Translations under genes and position numbers: made by a program
The notes under the pieces: generated by a model
Databases searched by the model: none
What the model was told of the DNA's origin: nothing
The model's input: only the letters and a program-made list of their open reading frames with translations
NCBI GenBank assembly: GCA_005239435.1
Contig: SZNP01000005.1
Location: forward strand, 310,001 to 374,000
DNA from: Halorussus salinisoli
GTDB taxonomy: Archaea; Halobacteriota; Halobacteria; Halobacteriales; Haladaptataceae
Direction of reading: 5' to 3'
Length of the DNA: 64,000 bases
Part shown: piece after piece, positions 25,142 to 34,006 of the stretch
Layout of the letters: each line of letters begins with the position of its first letter
Numbering within the stretch: the stretch's first letter is position 1

Positions 25142-26101
25142 ATGACGGGGCCAATCCGCCAGCGAGAGCGGGAGCAAGAGACCGAACAGGAGGAGACCGA
25201 GGAATCTCAGACGTGTCCGGAGTGCGAAGCAGGAACCTTAGTGGCCGACGCTGGCGGGAGCGAGCTGGTGTGCGAAGACTGTGGACTGGTCGTCGAAGAG
25301 CGCAACGTGGACCGCGGCCCCGAATGGCGCGCGTTCAATCATCAGGAGCGCCAGAACAAGAGTCGGGTCGGTGCGCCCACTACCAACACGATGCACGACA
25401 AGGGACTGACGACCACCATCGACTGGAAGAACAAGGACGCCTACGGTCGGTCGCTCTCCTCGGAGAAGCGAAGCCAGATGCACCGTCTCCGGAAGTGGCA
25501 GGAGCGCATCCGGACCAAGGACGCGGGCGAGCGCAACCTCCAGTTCGCGCTCAGCGAACTCAACCGGATGTCGTCGGCGCTCGGCGTCCCCCGCTCGATA
25601 CAGGAAGTCGCCTCGGTCATCTACCGGCGCGCGCTGAAGGAGGACCTGATTCGCGGGCGCTCCATCGAGGGCGTCGCCACCGCCGCGCTCTACGCCGCCT
25701 GCCGGAAGGAGGGCATCCCGCGCTCGCTGGAGGAAGTGTCGGAAGTGGCCCGCGTGGACCGCAAGGAAATCGGACGGACCTACCGCTACATCTCCCAGGA
25801 ACTCGAACTCGGGATGGAACCGGTCGACCCGAAGAAGTACGTGCCGCGGTTCTGCTCCGAACTCGACCTCAGCGAGGAAGTCGAGAGCAAGGCGAACGAG
25901 ATCATCGACGTGACCGCCGAGAAGGGCCTGCTCTCGGGCAAGTCGCCGACGGGGTACGCGGCCGCGGCCATCTACGCCGCCTCCCTGCTCTGCAACGAGA
26001 AGAAGACCCAGCGCGAGGTCGCCGAGGTCGCGCAGGTCACCGAGGTCACGATTCGAAATCGATATCAGGAACAGATCAAGGCCATCGGACTTTACAACTG
26101 A
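25142..26101 (+). CDS. tfb: Transcription initiation factor TFB
   Basis: A 319-residue general transcription factor that bridges TBP-bound TATA boxes and RNA polymerase. The N-terminal zinc ribbon has CPEC and CEDCG (residues 25-47). The B-reader/linker follows ([12 protein letters not shown], residues 60-110), then two cyclin-like repeats (about 125-215 and 220-312), the second ending in the helix-turn-helix [19 protein letters not shown] that reads the BRE. All expected parts are present and the length is typical. Haloarchaea carry several tfb paralogues, so which one this is cannot be decided here. An acidic N-terminal tail precedes the ribbon. Confidence 0.96.
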   Translation: MTGPIRQREREQETEQEETEESQTCPECEAGTLVADAGGSELVCEDCGLVVEERNVDRGPEWRAFNHQERQNKSRVGAPTTNTMHDKGLTTTIDWKNKDAYGRSLSSEKRSQMHRLRKWQERIRTKDAGERNLQFALSELNRMSSALGVPRSIQEVASVIYRRALKEDLIRGRSIEGVATAALYAACRKEGIPRSLEEVSEVARVDRKEIGRTYRYISQELELGMEPVDPKKYVPRFCSELDLSEEVESKANEIIDVTAEKGLLSGKSPTGYAAAAIYAASLLCNEKKTQREVAEVAQVTEVTIRNRYQEQIKAIGLYN

Positions 26102-26117
26102 GAGACCGTATCTCGTC

Positions 26118-26435
26118 GTGGAAGCGAACGGTGTGGCAAAGACGACAATGGAAATCGGACAGCAATTCGAACGACGATTGGGCGAAGAGTTCGGCGGGGA
26201 CGCCGGGACGCGACGCGTCGTCGCGCGACAGGCCCGCGACCTCGCCGACTCGGGGCAGTTCGGGACGGACGTAGACCGGGAGTTGACGGCCCCGGTCGTC
26301 GTGGAGAACCTCCACGACGCGCCGGACGACCTCGCGCTCCCCGAGAAGTGGAACTGGTGGATGGGTGCGCTCGAACTCGCCTACGGCGGCTACGACCGGT
26401 TTCGGGTCGTTCGGTGGGCGGGCGGTCCGAAGTGA
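26118..26435 (+). CDS. Hypothetical protein downstream of tfb
   Basis: A 105-residue protein of no recognised family; the C-terminal segment LALPEKWNWWMGALELAYGG is unusually Trp-rich. GTG 26118 lies about 25 bases after TTTACA near the end of tfb, which would permit a leaderless start, while ATG 26148 (MEIGQQFERRLG) gives a more natural N-terminus. The gene starts 16 bases after the tfb stop, so read-through transcription is also possible. Confidence 0.65.
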   Translation: MEANGVAKTTMEIGQQFERRLGEEFGGDAGTRRVVARQARDLADSGQFGTDVDRELTAPVVVENLHDAPDDLALPEKWNWWMGALELAYGGYDRFRVVRWAGGPK

Positions 26436-26445
26436 CCCACCGAAC

Positions 26446-27201
26446 TCAGGGCAACCCGCCGGTCGCGCCCAGATAGGCGACGTAGAACTGGACCGCGTTG
26501 AACGCGCCGTGGACGAACGCCGGAACCACGAGGTTGTCGGTCCACTCGTACGTGATGCCGAGGACCGGCGAGAGGACGAACAGCACCGCGAGATACGGGA
26601 GTTTTCCCGACCCCTGCAAGGAGAAGACGTGGACGACCGCGAAGACGAAACTAGCGACGCCGATGGCGACCCACGGCCCGAACGCCTCCCGGAGGCGGCC
26701 CTGTACGACTCCGCGGTAGAGTAGTTCCTCGCCCGGGCCGATGAACAAAAACGACAGCGGGACCAGCAGGAGGAAGATTCGAGGGTCCTGCTCGCCGAAC
26801 TCCTCGACCGCGTTCGACGCCGACTGGACGTCGAGCGCGGACAGTATCGCCGAGACGACGACGAGACCGGCGAACAGCGCCACGACGCCGCCGACCGACC
26901 ACGCGACGTCCCGGAGCGTCGGAATCCGAGCCTCGACGAAGTCCAGTCCGCGGTCGGTGTACGCCAGATAGCCGACCGCGAAGGTTCCGAACGCGACGCC
27001 CTGACCCATCACGACCGAGAGACCGAGCAGGAGTGCTGGTCGGTCCATCAGAGGGACGCCCGCCGCTATCAGTGCGACCGCCGTCACTCCGACGACCAGT
27101 ACCGCGAATCCGTATCCACCGAGACCGAGCGCGGCCGCCGCGAGCAGTGCGCGCCCGGGCGAGGCCGACGCCGTCGGGCCGTCGACTCGTACTCGTTCCA
27201 T
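26446..27201 (-). CDS. CPBP (CAAX/Abi) family intramembrane metalloprotease
   Basis: A 251-residue protein with about seven to eight TM helices. It carries the family's catalytic motifs: GPGEELLYRGVVQGRLRE (EExxxR), then FAVVHVF (FxxxH), then HGAFNA (HxxxN/B). These place two Glu and two His in the membrane around a zinc ion. Family members process prenylated proteins or peptides in eukaryotes and bacteria; the archaeal substrate is unknown. ATG 27201 leaves a 22-base gap from the upstream gene's stop; ATG 27240 would overlap it by 17 bases and is also possible. Confidence 0.85.
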   Translation of the reverse strand: MERVRVDGPTASASPGRALLAAAALGLGGYGFAVLVVGVTAVALIAAGVPLMDRPALLLGLSVVMGQGVAFGTFAVGYLAYTDRGLDFVEARIPTLRDVAWSVGGVVALFAGLVVVSAILSALDVQSASNAVEEFGEQDPRIFLLLVPLSFLFIGPGEELLYRGVVQGRLREAFGPWVAIGVASFVFAVVHVFSLQGSGKLPYLAVLFVLSPVLGITYEWTDNLVVPAFVHGAFNAVQFYVAYLGATGGLP

Positions 27202-27223
27202 TTCGTCTGCGTACGTTCCGGAG

Positions 27224-27646
27224 TCACTTGAAGGTCGCATGCACCGCGTCGACGGGCGTCGTCGGGCCGCGGCGGTACCGAGGAGCGTCGTCCGCGCGCT
27301 CGATTTCGAAGACCTGCAAGCAAATCACGAGTCGGCCGTCCGAGAGCGTGGCACGGAGCATCGGCCCGCGACTCGTGGCGGCCACGTACGGCGGGTCGGC
27401 GACCGGCGGTGCGGACAGCGAGTAGCCTGCCGCGCGTACCGCTCCCGCGAGTACGTCGGGCAAGCGCGCCCACACGCCCGCGGCGTCGAGTCCGGCGCGG
27501 AGCGAGTCGGCTACTTCGGTCGGGTCGGTGGTCCAGTCGGCGTCCCACGTCACGGCCACCGCGTCGGCCCCTCGCAGGACGAGTTCGACCGTCTCCGCGT
27601 GAGATTCGAGGACGTATGCGCTGGCGTCGTCTGCAGGGTCGGTCAC
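27224..27646 (-). CDS. Conserved haloarchaeal hypothetical protein
   Basis: A 140-residue soluble protein with an alpha/beta pattern (ETVELVLRGADAVAVTW, then the helix EVADSLRAGLDAAG, then strands near the C-terminus, RLVICLQVFEIE). I do not recognise a domain. It is probably the first gene of a two-gene unit with the CPBP protease. A divergent promoter region (27647-27727) separates it from tatA. Confidence 0.7.
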   Translation of the reverse strand: MTDPADDASAYVLESHAETVELVLRGADAVAVTWDADWTTDPTEVADSLRAGLDAAGVWARLPDVLAGAVRAAGYSLSAPPVADPPYVAATSRGPMLRATLSDGRLVICLQVFEIERADDAPRYRRGPTTPVDAVHATFK

Positions 27647-27727
27647 GGGTCGTCTCGGCGTTCGGGTGCGAGATATAAATCTCGGGGGGAAAAGCCTACA
27701 AGTGAGGGGCCGAACCGTGAGGTAGAG

Positions 27728-27997
27728 ATGGAACAGATGATTCCACTATTCGGGCCGATTCCGGGCGGGATGGAGATGATGGTGATTCTCCTGATCGCCG
27801 TCCTGCTGTTCGGCGCGAACAAGATTCCGAAACTCGCCCGCTCGACCGGCGAGGCGATGGGCGAGTTCAAGAAAGGGCGTCAAGAAATCGAAGACGAACT
27901 CCAGGAAGCGGCCGATCCGGACGTCGGTTCGACCGACCCTGACGTGGGTTCGACCGGGACCGACGCGAGCGTCGACACCGACACCTCCGAAGCGTAA
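27728..27997 (+). CDS. tatA: Twin-arginine translocase subunit TatA
   Basis: An 89-residue protein. A short periplasm-facing N-terminus and one TM helix (GGMEMMVILLIAVLLFGANK) lead to the hinge FGANKIPKLARSTGEAMGEFKKG and an amphipathic helix, the classical TatA/E pattern. An acidic, Gly/Ser/Thr tail follows with a direct repeat of DPDVGST. It oligomerises to form the Tat pore with TatC, which is not in the window. Haloarchaea export most secreted proteins by this route, and three Tat-signal proteins occur in this window. ATG 27728 is the first Met before the hydrophobic helix. Confidence 0.93.
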   Translation: MEQMIPLFGPIPGGMEMMVILLIAVLLFGANKIPKLARSTGEAMGEFKKGRQEIEDELQEAADPDVGSTDPDVGSTGTDASVDTDTSEA

Positions 27998-28099
27998 CGC
28001 TGGCGGCCTACTTTCTAGATCTCTCGTAACCACAATCGGTTTCTTCGAGCCGGGTATCGACACCGAAGTTAAGGGGCTTCGGTACCCAGTCATCAGTAC

Positions 28100-29524
28100 A
28101 TGAGTAGTGAAGAGCTTCAGGAAACCAACACCGAAGAGCGCTTCGAGTTCAAAAAGGAAGAGAGCGCGGCGCTCAGGTCCGACAAGGGGCTGACCGAAGA
28201 GGTCGTCCGTCTCATCAGCGACGACAAGGACGAACCCGACTGGATGCTCGACCAGCGACTCCGGGCGCTCGAGCATTGGAACAACATGCCGATGCCGACC
28301 GACTGGCCCGGCCAGCCGGACTTGACGAAGTTGGACGTGGAGGAGATCGTCCCGTACATCCGGCCCGACGTGGACAAGCGTACGGGTACCGACGACTGGG
28401 ACGACCTGCCGGACGACATTCAGGACACGTTCGAGAAGCTGGGGATTCCGGAGGCCGAGCGCAAGGCGCTCTCGGGCGTCGGTGCCCAGTACGAATCGGA
28501 GGTCGTCTACCAGAACATGCAGGAGCAGTGGGAGGAGAAGGGCGTCGTCTTCTGCAACATGGACGAGGCAGTCCGCGAACACGAGGACCTCGTGAAGGAG
28601 TACTTCATGACCTCCTGCGTCCCGCCGAGCGACAACAAGTTCGCCGCGCTCCACGGCGCGGTCTGGTCGGGCGGGAGCTTCGTCTACGTCCCCGAGGACG
28701 TCACCGTCGAGATGCCGGTCCAGGCGTACTTCCGGATGAACTCCGAAGGGATGGGCCAGTTCGAACACACCCTCATCATCGCCGAGGAAGGCTCGGAGGT
28801 CCACTACATCGAGGGGTGTTCGGCCCCGAAGTACGGTACTCACAACCTCCACTCCGGCGGTGTGGAAGTGTTCGTCAAAGAAGACGCTCACGTCCAGTAC
28901 TCGACCGTCCAGAACTGGTCGAAGAACACCTACAACCTCAACACCAAGCGCGCCATCGTGGAAGCGGGTGGACGGATGGAATGGGTGTCGGGGTCGATGG
29001 GGTCGAAAGCCACCATGCTCTACCCCTCCTCGATTCTCAAGGGACGGGGAGCCTCGGCCAATCACATCTCCATCGCGTTCGCTGGCGAGGGCCAGGACAT
29101 CGACACGGGCGCGAAGGTCTACCACAACGCACCCCGGACCAACTCGACCATCGAGTCGAAGTCCATCTCGAAGGACGGCGGCCGCACCAACTACCGCGGT
29201 CTCGTCCACATCTCGGAGGGCGCGACCGACGCCTCCACGTCCGTCGAATGTGACGCGCTGATGTTCGACAACGAGTCGACCTCCGACACGATGCCCTACA
29301 TGGAAATCGACGAGTCGAAGGTCGACGTGGCTCACGAGGCGACCGTCGGCAAAATCGGCGACGAGGACGTCTTCTACCTCCAGTCGCGGGGACTCGACGA
29401 CGACGACGCCAAGCAGATGATCGTCTCGGGCTTCATCGAACCGCTGACCGAAGAGCTACCCATCGAGTACGCGGTCGAACTCAACCGCCTCATCGAGTTG
29501 GAGATGGAAGGTAGTCTCGGATAG
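28100..29524 (+). CDS. sufB: Fe-S cluster assembly scaffold SufB
   Basis: A 474-residue SufB, typical in length. It has the beta-helix core and the family motifs SCVPPSDNKFAALHGAVWSG, IAEEGSEVHYIEGCSAP, AKVYHNAPRTNS and the C-terminal VECDALMFDNES with the Cys equivalent to the sulfur-accepting Cys405 of E. coli SufB, plus the His-Glu pair in VAHEATVGKIG. Together with SufC and SufD it builds Fe-S clusters. Neither sufC nor sufD is adjacent: tatA lies upstream and an HTH gene downstream. A GTTAAG box about 30 bases before ATG suggests its own promoter. Confidence 0.95.
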   Translation: MSSEELQETNTEERFEFKKEESAALRSDKGLTEEVVRLISDDKDEPDWMLDQRLRALEHWNNMPMPTDWPGQPDLTKLDVEEIVPYIRPDVDKRTGTDDWDDLPDDIQDTFEKLGIPEAERKALSGVGAQYESEVVYQNMQEQWEEKGVVFCNMDEAVREHEDLVKEYFMTSCVPPSDNKFAALHGAVWSGGSFVYVPEDVTVEMPVQAYFRMNSEGMGQFEHTLIIAEEGSEVHYIEGCSAPKYGTHNLHSGGVEVFVKEDAHVQYSTVQNWSKNTYNLNTKRAIVEAGGRMEWVSGSMGSKATMLYPSSILKGRGASANHISIAFAGEGQDIDTGAKVYHNAPRTNSTIESKSISKDGGRTNYRGLVHISEGATDASTSVECDALMFDNESTSDTMPYMEIDESKVDVAHEATVGKIGDEDVFYLQSRGLDDDDAKQMIVSGFIEPLTEELPIEYAVELNRLIELEMEGSLG

Positions 29525-29628
29525 TCGGACAGAGGCGCTTCTATCGATTCTTCTGCCGCGACGTAGACGCCCGACGGCCGGCCAACGGAATGCGATAGCC
29601 GTTTAAGCGTGAAGGAAAATTGTCGGAT

Positions 29629-29994
29629 ATGACCGGCGACTCCGCCGCTGACGACGACGACCGCGGCGGGTCACTCGGCGTCGACGAAGTGCTGACTCTT
29701 CTTAGCGATAGGTACCGACGACACACCCTCGCGTGCCTCGACGGCCTGCCCGCGCCAGTCTCGCTCGAGGACCTGACCGACCAGGTTGCGGGCCGGGAGT
29801 TCCAGCAACCGCCGGACAATGTGTCGATGATAAAGCGGACTCAAATCGCCACCGCGCTCCACCACACCCACCTGCCGAAGTTGGAGGAGGCCGGAATCCT
29901 CGTCTACGACGACGACGGAGGCAAGGTGACCGAGATCACCATCGAGGCACCGCTCACGGGGTTTCTCGACAAGATTCGACGGCACGAAGGGTAG
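29629..29994 (+). CDS. DUF7344-type HTH protein
   Basis: A 121-residue protein of the haloarchaeal DUF7344 winged-helix class. After an acidic N-terminus come SLGVDEVLTLLSDRYRRHTL, then the HTH region (SLEDLTDQVAGREF, VSMIKRTQIATALHHTHLPK) and the wing LEEAGILVYDDDGGKV. It is a probable transcription regulator with unknown targets. ATG 29629 is chosen because TTTAAG (about 29601) lies 26 bases upstream; the in-frame TTG 29620 is not needed. Confidence 0.8.
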   Translation: MTGDSAADDDDRGGSLGVDEVLTLLSDRYRRHTLACLDGLPAPVSLEDLTDQVAGREFQQPPDNVSMIKRTQIATALHHTHLPKLEEAGILVYDDDGGKVTEITIEAPLTGFLDKIRRHEG

Positions 29995-30012
29995 CCGAGA
30001 CTCGAACGCGGT

Positions 30013-30047
30013 CGAGGAGGCGTGAGGCTCTCGCGGTGCGGTGGCGA
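30013..30047 (-). repeat. 5' module of dispersed element, copy C (inverted)
   Basis: Read on the minus strand this is a near-exact match to the beginning of copy A: GCCACCGCACC, one mismatch, then GAGAGCCTCACGCCTCC. Copies C and A thus form an inverted repeat of about 33 bp flanking the small gene at 30168-30353, about 500 bp apart. Confidence 0.7.
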
Positions 30048-30167
30048 GGCCGTGCGATGACTCCGTGGCCCACACGGCAGCTAGCTTCCTCGACGGTCTC
30101 CGAGATTCGTCACGAACTGCGTTCCGTCGCCGCAACCACAAAGTCCCTCTCGCTCGTCGGGTAGAGT

Positions 30168-30353
30168 ATGCAAGCACGAACTCAGACAGACCGCGGCCGG
30201 TCGCCACTCGGAACGCTCGTCCTTCTCGCGCTGACGTTCGCCATCGGCTACCTCCTCGGGTCCCAGAGCGGCAGGTCGGGAGAGTGGCAGGACGTGGAGA
30301 GCGAACCCACGGAAATCACCATCGACGGCGACGAGGAAGAGACCGAAGAGTAA
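30168..30353 (+). CDS. Small single-TM protein
   Basis: A 61-residue protein: a short basic N-terminus, one TM helix (LGTLVLLALTFAIGYLLGSQ, residues 14-33) and an acidic tail rich in Glu and Asp. The topology is probably N-in with the tail outside. It has no known function. It lies between inverted copies of the GC-rich repeat module (30013-30047 and 30547-30580). Confidence 0.6.
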   Translation: MQARTQTDRGRSPLGTLVLLALTFAIGYLLGSQSGRSGEWQDVESEPTEITIDGDEEETEE

Positions 30354-30725
30354 CATCCAGTTATTTATACCTATTGTATATCCTCTCTTTAGCAACCAAT
30401 AGTTATGCTCGAGACGATATCTGTTGGTTGGTCGGGGAAATGTCGAGACGTAGATGGAACGACTTCGCGAGTCCAGAACGTATCGCATCGAACTACGACC
30501 CCGCTGTGAACGTCGGGAGTTAGCACTGTGTGAGTGGATAAATTACGCCACCGCACCCCGAGAGCCTCACGCCTCCCCAGCCTCCTGCGTTGCTCGCTCC
30601 GCTGCGCTACTCGTCCCTCACGCGATTTGCGCGGCGCACAGTTGCGCCGCGCCAGCGCGCGCCGGAGCAGAATAAGTCAGTCAGCGCGCGTCCGGGGAAA
30701 CCCGTCGAGGCTCCCAAACGACGAG
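30354..30725. other. Intergenic region with AT-rich part and repeat copy A
   Basis: 372 bases without a gene. 30356-30430 is AT-rich with an inverted repeat (CAACCAA 30393-30399 and TTGGTTG 30424-30430). The full dispersed element (30547-30676) follows, then 50 bases to the end of the convergent gamma-glutamyltransferase gene. Confidence 0.55.
30547..30676 (+). repeat. Dispersed GC-rich intergenic element, copy A (most complete)
   Basis: Order of parts: 5' module GCCACCGCACCCCGAGAGCC and TCACGCCTCCCC; middle GCTCGCTCCGCTGCGCTACT; hairpin GGCGCA-CAGT-TGCGCC; 3' core CGCCAGCGCGCGCCGGA (30650-30666) followed by GCAGAATAA. Other full or partial copies are at 9363-9500, 14954-15038, 30013-30047, 34153-34233 and 40496-40513. 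It contains no open frame of note. Confidence 0.75.
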
Positions 30726-32399
30726 TCAGTAACCCGTCGCGTTTCCGTCCTTCCGGGGTTCGGTCGCGCCCGAGAGAACCGGGTCTTCGGAGTCCAGACC
30801 CTCGACGCGGGTGATCTGAGCACCGCCGAACATCACCGGCGGGAGGACGCGCACGTCGTGGCCCTTGCGAGCGAGTTTCGACTGGATACCACCGTCGAGG
30901 CGGCCCTCGACCGCGAGTTCGCCCGATTCGCGGTAGCGCCAGCGCGGGTAGTCCAGCGCGGCCTGAAGCGGCATGTCGTAGTCCACGAGGTTCGAGATTA
31001 CCTGGACGTGGCCCTGCGGTTGCATGTAGCCGCCCATAACGCCGAACGCCGCCCAGTCGTCCTCGTCGAACTTGGCGAGCGCCGGAATCAGGGTGTGGAA
31101 CGGTCGCTTGCCGGGTTCGAGGCTGTTCGGGTGGTCGGGGTCGAGCGAGAAGGAGGCCCCGCGGTTCTGGAGCGCGATGCCGGTGTCGCCCGCCACGAGT
31201 CCCGACCCGAAGCCAGCGAACCGGGAGTTGATGAACGAGACCAGATTCCCTTCGTCGTCGGCGACCGTCAGGAGGACCGTATCGGCGTCTTCGGCGTGAG
31301 AGTCGGGGACGCCGAAGGAAACGTCGTGGTCGGCGGACCCGTCGATGCCCTCCGCGCGCTCGGCCGCCCACTCCTCGGACTCCAGCGCCGGAATCTGCTC
31401 GAACTCGGGGTCGGTGATGTAGCGATGGCCGTCGTGGAACGCCCGCTTCATCGCCTCCGCGAAGTAGTGGATTCGCTCCGGCGAGTCGAGGGGGTGGTCG
31501 CCCGCACCGAGTTCCTCGGCGATGTTCAGGGCTTCGAGCGCGACGAGACCCTGATTGTTCGGCGGGAGTTCGTAGATTTCCGCGCCGTTGTAGGTCGTCG
31601 AGACCGGGTCGACGAACTCCGGTTCGAAGCCCGCGAGGTCCGCTTCGGTCATGAACCCGCCCTTCGACTGGACCTCGTCGACGATTTGCTCGGCGATTTC
31701 GCCCTCGTAGAACACGTCGGCACCCTCTTCGGCGATTCTTCGCATCGACTCGCCGAGGCGCGGCAGACGCATCGTCTCGCCGACGTCGGGCGCGCGACCG
31801 TCCTTCAGGTAGGCCTCGCGGGCGTGGTCGTCGGTGAACAGGTCCTCCGCGCCGGTCCAGTGCGAGGCGATAATCTCCGAGACGGGATACCCCTCGGTCG
31901 CGTACTCGATGGCCGGGCCGAGCGCGTCCGAAAGCGTGAGGCGACCCAACTCCTGGACGGTGGCCTCCCACCCGCGGGCCGTACCGGGCACCGTGACCGC
32001 GTGAGGGCCGAGGAAGGGCATCCCCGCGTCCTCGTCGGCGTCGGTCGCGTAGCCCCGCGACTCGGGGTAGTATTCGTCGGCGTTCGCGTCGGCTTCCAGC
32101 GCGGCGCTGACGTTCTCGATGGTCGCCTCGGCGGGCGCGCCGCCGCAAGAGCGCATCGCGCCGACCTCGCCGTCGGCGGTCCGGTAGAGCGCAAATACGT
32201 CGCCGCCGAGACCCGTACTCGTGGGTTCCACGACGTTGAGTGCCGCGGCGGTCGCCACCGCGGCGTCGAAGGCGTTGCCGCCCTCGCGCAGGATTCGGAC
32301 GCCCGCCTCGCCGGCGAGCGGTTGGCTAGTGGCGACGAGTCCGTTCGGCGCGTAGACGGTCGAACGTCGAGACGTGAATCGGTCTGGGTCCGGGGTCAT
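30726..32399 (-). CDS. ggt: Gamma-glutamyltransferase (Ntn hydrolase)
   Basis: A 557-residue gamma-glutamyltranspeptidase. The N-terminal large-subunit part has VATSQPLAGEAGVRILREGG and STGLGGDVFALY. The autocleavage site lies at DADTVLLTVADDEGN, where Thr374 aligns with the nucleophile of the E. coli enzyme, and the small-subunit part contains GGYMQPQGHVQV. It hydrolyses or transfers gamma-glutamyl groups (haloarchaea use gamma-glutamylcysteine instead of glutathione). No signal peptide is seen, so it may be cytoplasmic, unlike the bacterial periplasmic enzyme. It starts at ATG 32399, 170 bases from the amidohydrolase gene on the same strand. Confidence 0.9.
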   Translation of the reverse strand: MTPDPDRFTSRRSTVYAPNGLVATSQPLAGEAGVRILREGGNAFDAAVATAAALNVVEPTSTGLGGDVFALYRTADGEVGAMRSCGGAPAEATIENVSAALEADANADEYYPESRGYATDADEDAGMPFLGPHAVTVPGTARGWEATVQELGRLTLSDALGPAIEYATEGYPVSEIIASHWTGAEDLFTDDHAREAYLKDGRAPDVGETMRLPRLGESMRRIAEEGADVFYEGEIAEQIVDEVQSKGGFMTEADLAGFEPEFVDPVSTTYNGAEIYELPPNNQGLVALEALNIAEELGAGDHPLDSPERIHYFAEAMKRAFHDGHRYITDPEFEQIPALESEEWAAERAEGIDGSADHDVSFGVPDSHAEDADTVLLTVADDEGNLVSFINSRFAGFGSGLVAGDTGIALQNRGASFSLDPDHPNSLEPGKRPFHTLIPALAKFDEDDWAAFGVMGGYMQPQGHVQVISNLVDYDMPLQAALDYPRWRYRESGELAVEGRLDGGIQSKLARKGHDVRVLPPVMFGGAQITRVEGLDSEDPVLSGATEPRKDGNATGY

Positions 32400-32569
32400 C
32401 GTCCGTACTTAACACAACCGGCCCTAAAACAACCCACCGAATATATTTGGATATGAGACTTTGGTGGTGGCCCAGCGTTCCGGCACGACGTTCGGGAGGC
32501 CATCGAGAGCGTCGAGGACGGGTGTTCGGGGAGCGGGGCACTGTCTCGTGGATGGAAGAGGAACGTCCG

Positions 32570-33994
32570 TCAGTTCCGGACTACGCCCTCCGGCCCGCGA
32601 GCTAGGTACTCCCGACCGCCCTTTTCGACCTGCAACTCGCCGTCTTCCACGACGACTTCGCCGCCGACGATGGTGTGGGTCGGGAGACCGGTCAGTTCCT
32701 GCCCGTGGAACGTCGAGTAGCGCGGTTCCATGGTGTGATAGAAGTCGTCGTCCACGACCGCCGACCGTTCGAGGTCCACGATAACCATGTCGGCGTCAGA
32801 GCCCTCGACGAGTGCGCCTTTCCGGGGGTAGAGCCCCCAGCGTTTGGCGTTGTTCTCGCAGGCGACCTCGACCAGTCGCTCCATCGAGATGCGGTTCTCG
32901 TTCACGCCCTCGCTCATCATGACGGGGAGGAAGTACTCGATGCCGTTGTTGTCGCCCGGGATGGCCTCCCACACGTCGCCGTACTTGCCCCCGTCTTTCT
33001 CCTTGAACTCGATCTTGTGCGGGCAGTGGTCGGTGCCGAGATACTCGACCGTGCCGTTTCGCAGGCCCTCCCAGAGTCGGTGTTTGCTGTCCTCGCCCCG
33101 GAGCGGCGGCGATATCTTGCCCCAGACGCCGAGGTCTTCGTCCTTGGTGTGGCCGAGGAACGCCGGCAGGGTCTCGGCGTGGAGTTGGACTCCCTGCTCT
33201 TGGAACCGCTCGCAGATGTCCACGCCCTCGCCCGTGGACATGTGGACGATGTAGGCGCGCGAGTCGGTGTACTCTGTGAGTCGCCCGATTTGTTCGATCT
33301 GCATCGCCTCGCAGATGTTCGGTGCGGATTCGGACCACGCTTCGAGGTCGTTGCGGCCCTCTTCCTGCAACTCCTGCCTGCGCTCGTGGGCGAGGTCCTC
33401 GTTCTCGGCGTGGAACATCACCACGCCATTGTTGATCTCCGAGACCTTGTCCAGCACCTTGTAGACGCGCCCGGCGTCGGAGTGGTCGATACCCAGCTCG
33501 GGCGAGGCGTGCTTGTACCAGTTGAAGAAGATTTTGAACGAGCGGACGCCCTCCTCGGCCAGTCCCTCGATCTCCTCGACGTGGTGGTCTTGGTGGACGA
33601 TGGCGTGATACGCGAAGTCGATGTAGGAGTTCTCTCGGCCCACCTCGCGGAAGAAGTCCATGTCTGGGAGGTAGCGGTCGGGTTGAAGCAGGAAGTTCAC
33701 GACGGTCGTGACGCCGCCGTGGACCGCCCCGCGAGTCTCGGTCTCGAAGTCGTGGGCCAACCCCTCGTGGTAGTCGTACTCGTAGCGCGAGAGCCCCCAG
33801 TGAACGTGGGGGTCGATGAACCCCGGAATCAGGTAGTTACCCTCGGCGTCGATGGTTCGGTCCGCGTCGGGGAGATTGCGCTCGGACCCGACCGCGACGA
33901 TTTCGCCGTCCGCGGCCGCGACGCCGCCGTCGATGGTTCCGGCGGGCGTGACGACCCGCGCGTTCACGACTCGGAGGTCTGCGTGTCCTTCCAT
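32570..33994 (-). CDS. Dihydroorotase/hydantoinase-type amidohydrolase
   Basis: A 474-residue TIM-barrel amidohydrolase of the dihydroorotase/allantoinase/dihydropyrimidinase group. Metal ligands are visible: DPHVHWG (first HxH), the carboxylated Lys in SFKIFFNWYK, His in MFHAEN, His in VHMSTG and Asp in GTDHCPH. It opens cyclic amides such as hydantoins or dihydropyrimidines; pyrC function is less likely given the length and loop sequences. ATG 33994 (MEGHADLRVVNAR) is used; the frame extends four codons upstream. It is on the same strand as and just upstream of ggt, which may point to gamma-glutamyl or pyroglutamyl-type catabolism (inference only). Confidence 0.85.
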   Translation of the reverse strand: MEGHADLRVVNARVVTPAGTIDGGVAAADGEIVAVGSERNLPDADRTIDAEGNYLIPGFIDPHVHWGLSRYEYDYHEGLAHDFETETRGAVHGGVTTVVNFLLQPDRYLPDMDFFREVGRENSYIDFAYHAIVHQDHHVEEIEGLAEEGVRSFKIFFNWYKHASPELGIDHSDAGRVYKVLDKVSEINNGVVMFHAENEDLAHERRQELQEEGRNDLEAWSESAPNICEAMQIEQIGRLTEYTDSRAYIVHMSTGEGVDICERFQEQGVQLHAETLPAFLGHTKDEDLGVWGKISPPLRGEDSKHRLWEGLRNGTVEYLGTDHCPHKIEFKEKDGGKYGDVWEAIPGDNNGIEYFLPVMMSEGVNENRISMERLVEVACENNAKRWGLYPRKGALVEGSDADMVIVDLERSAVVDDDFYHTMEPRYSTFHGQELTGLPTHTIVGGEVVVEDGELQVEKGGREYLARGPEGVVRN

Positions 33995-34006
33995 AACGTG
34001 GCACAC

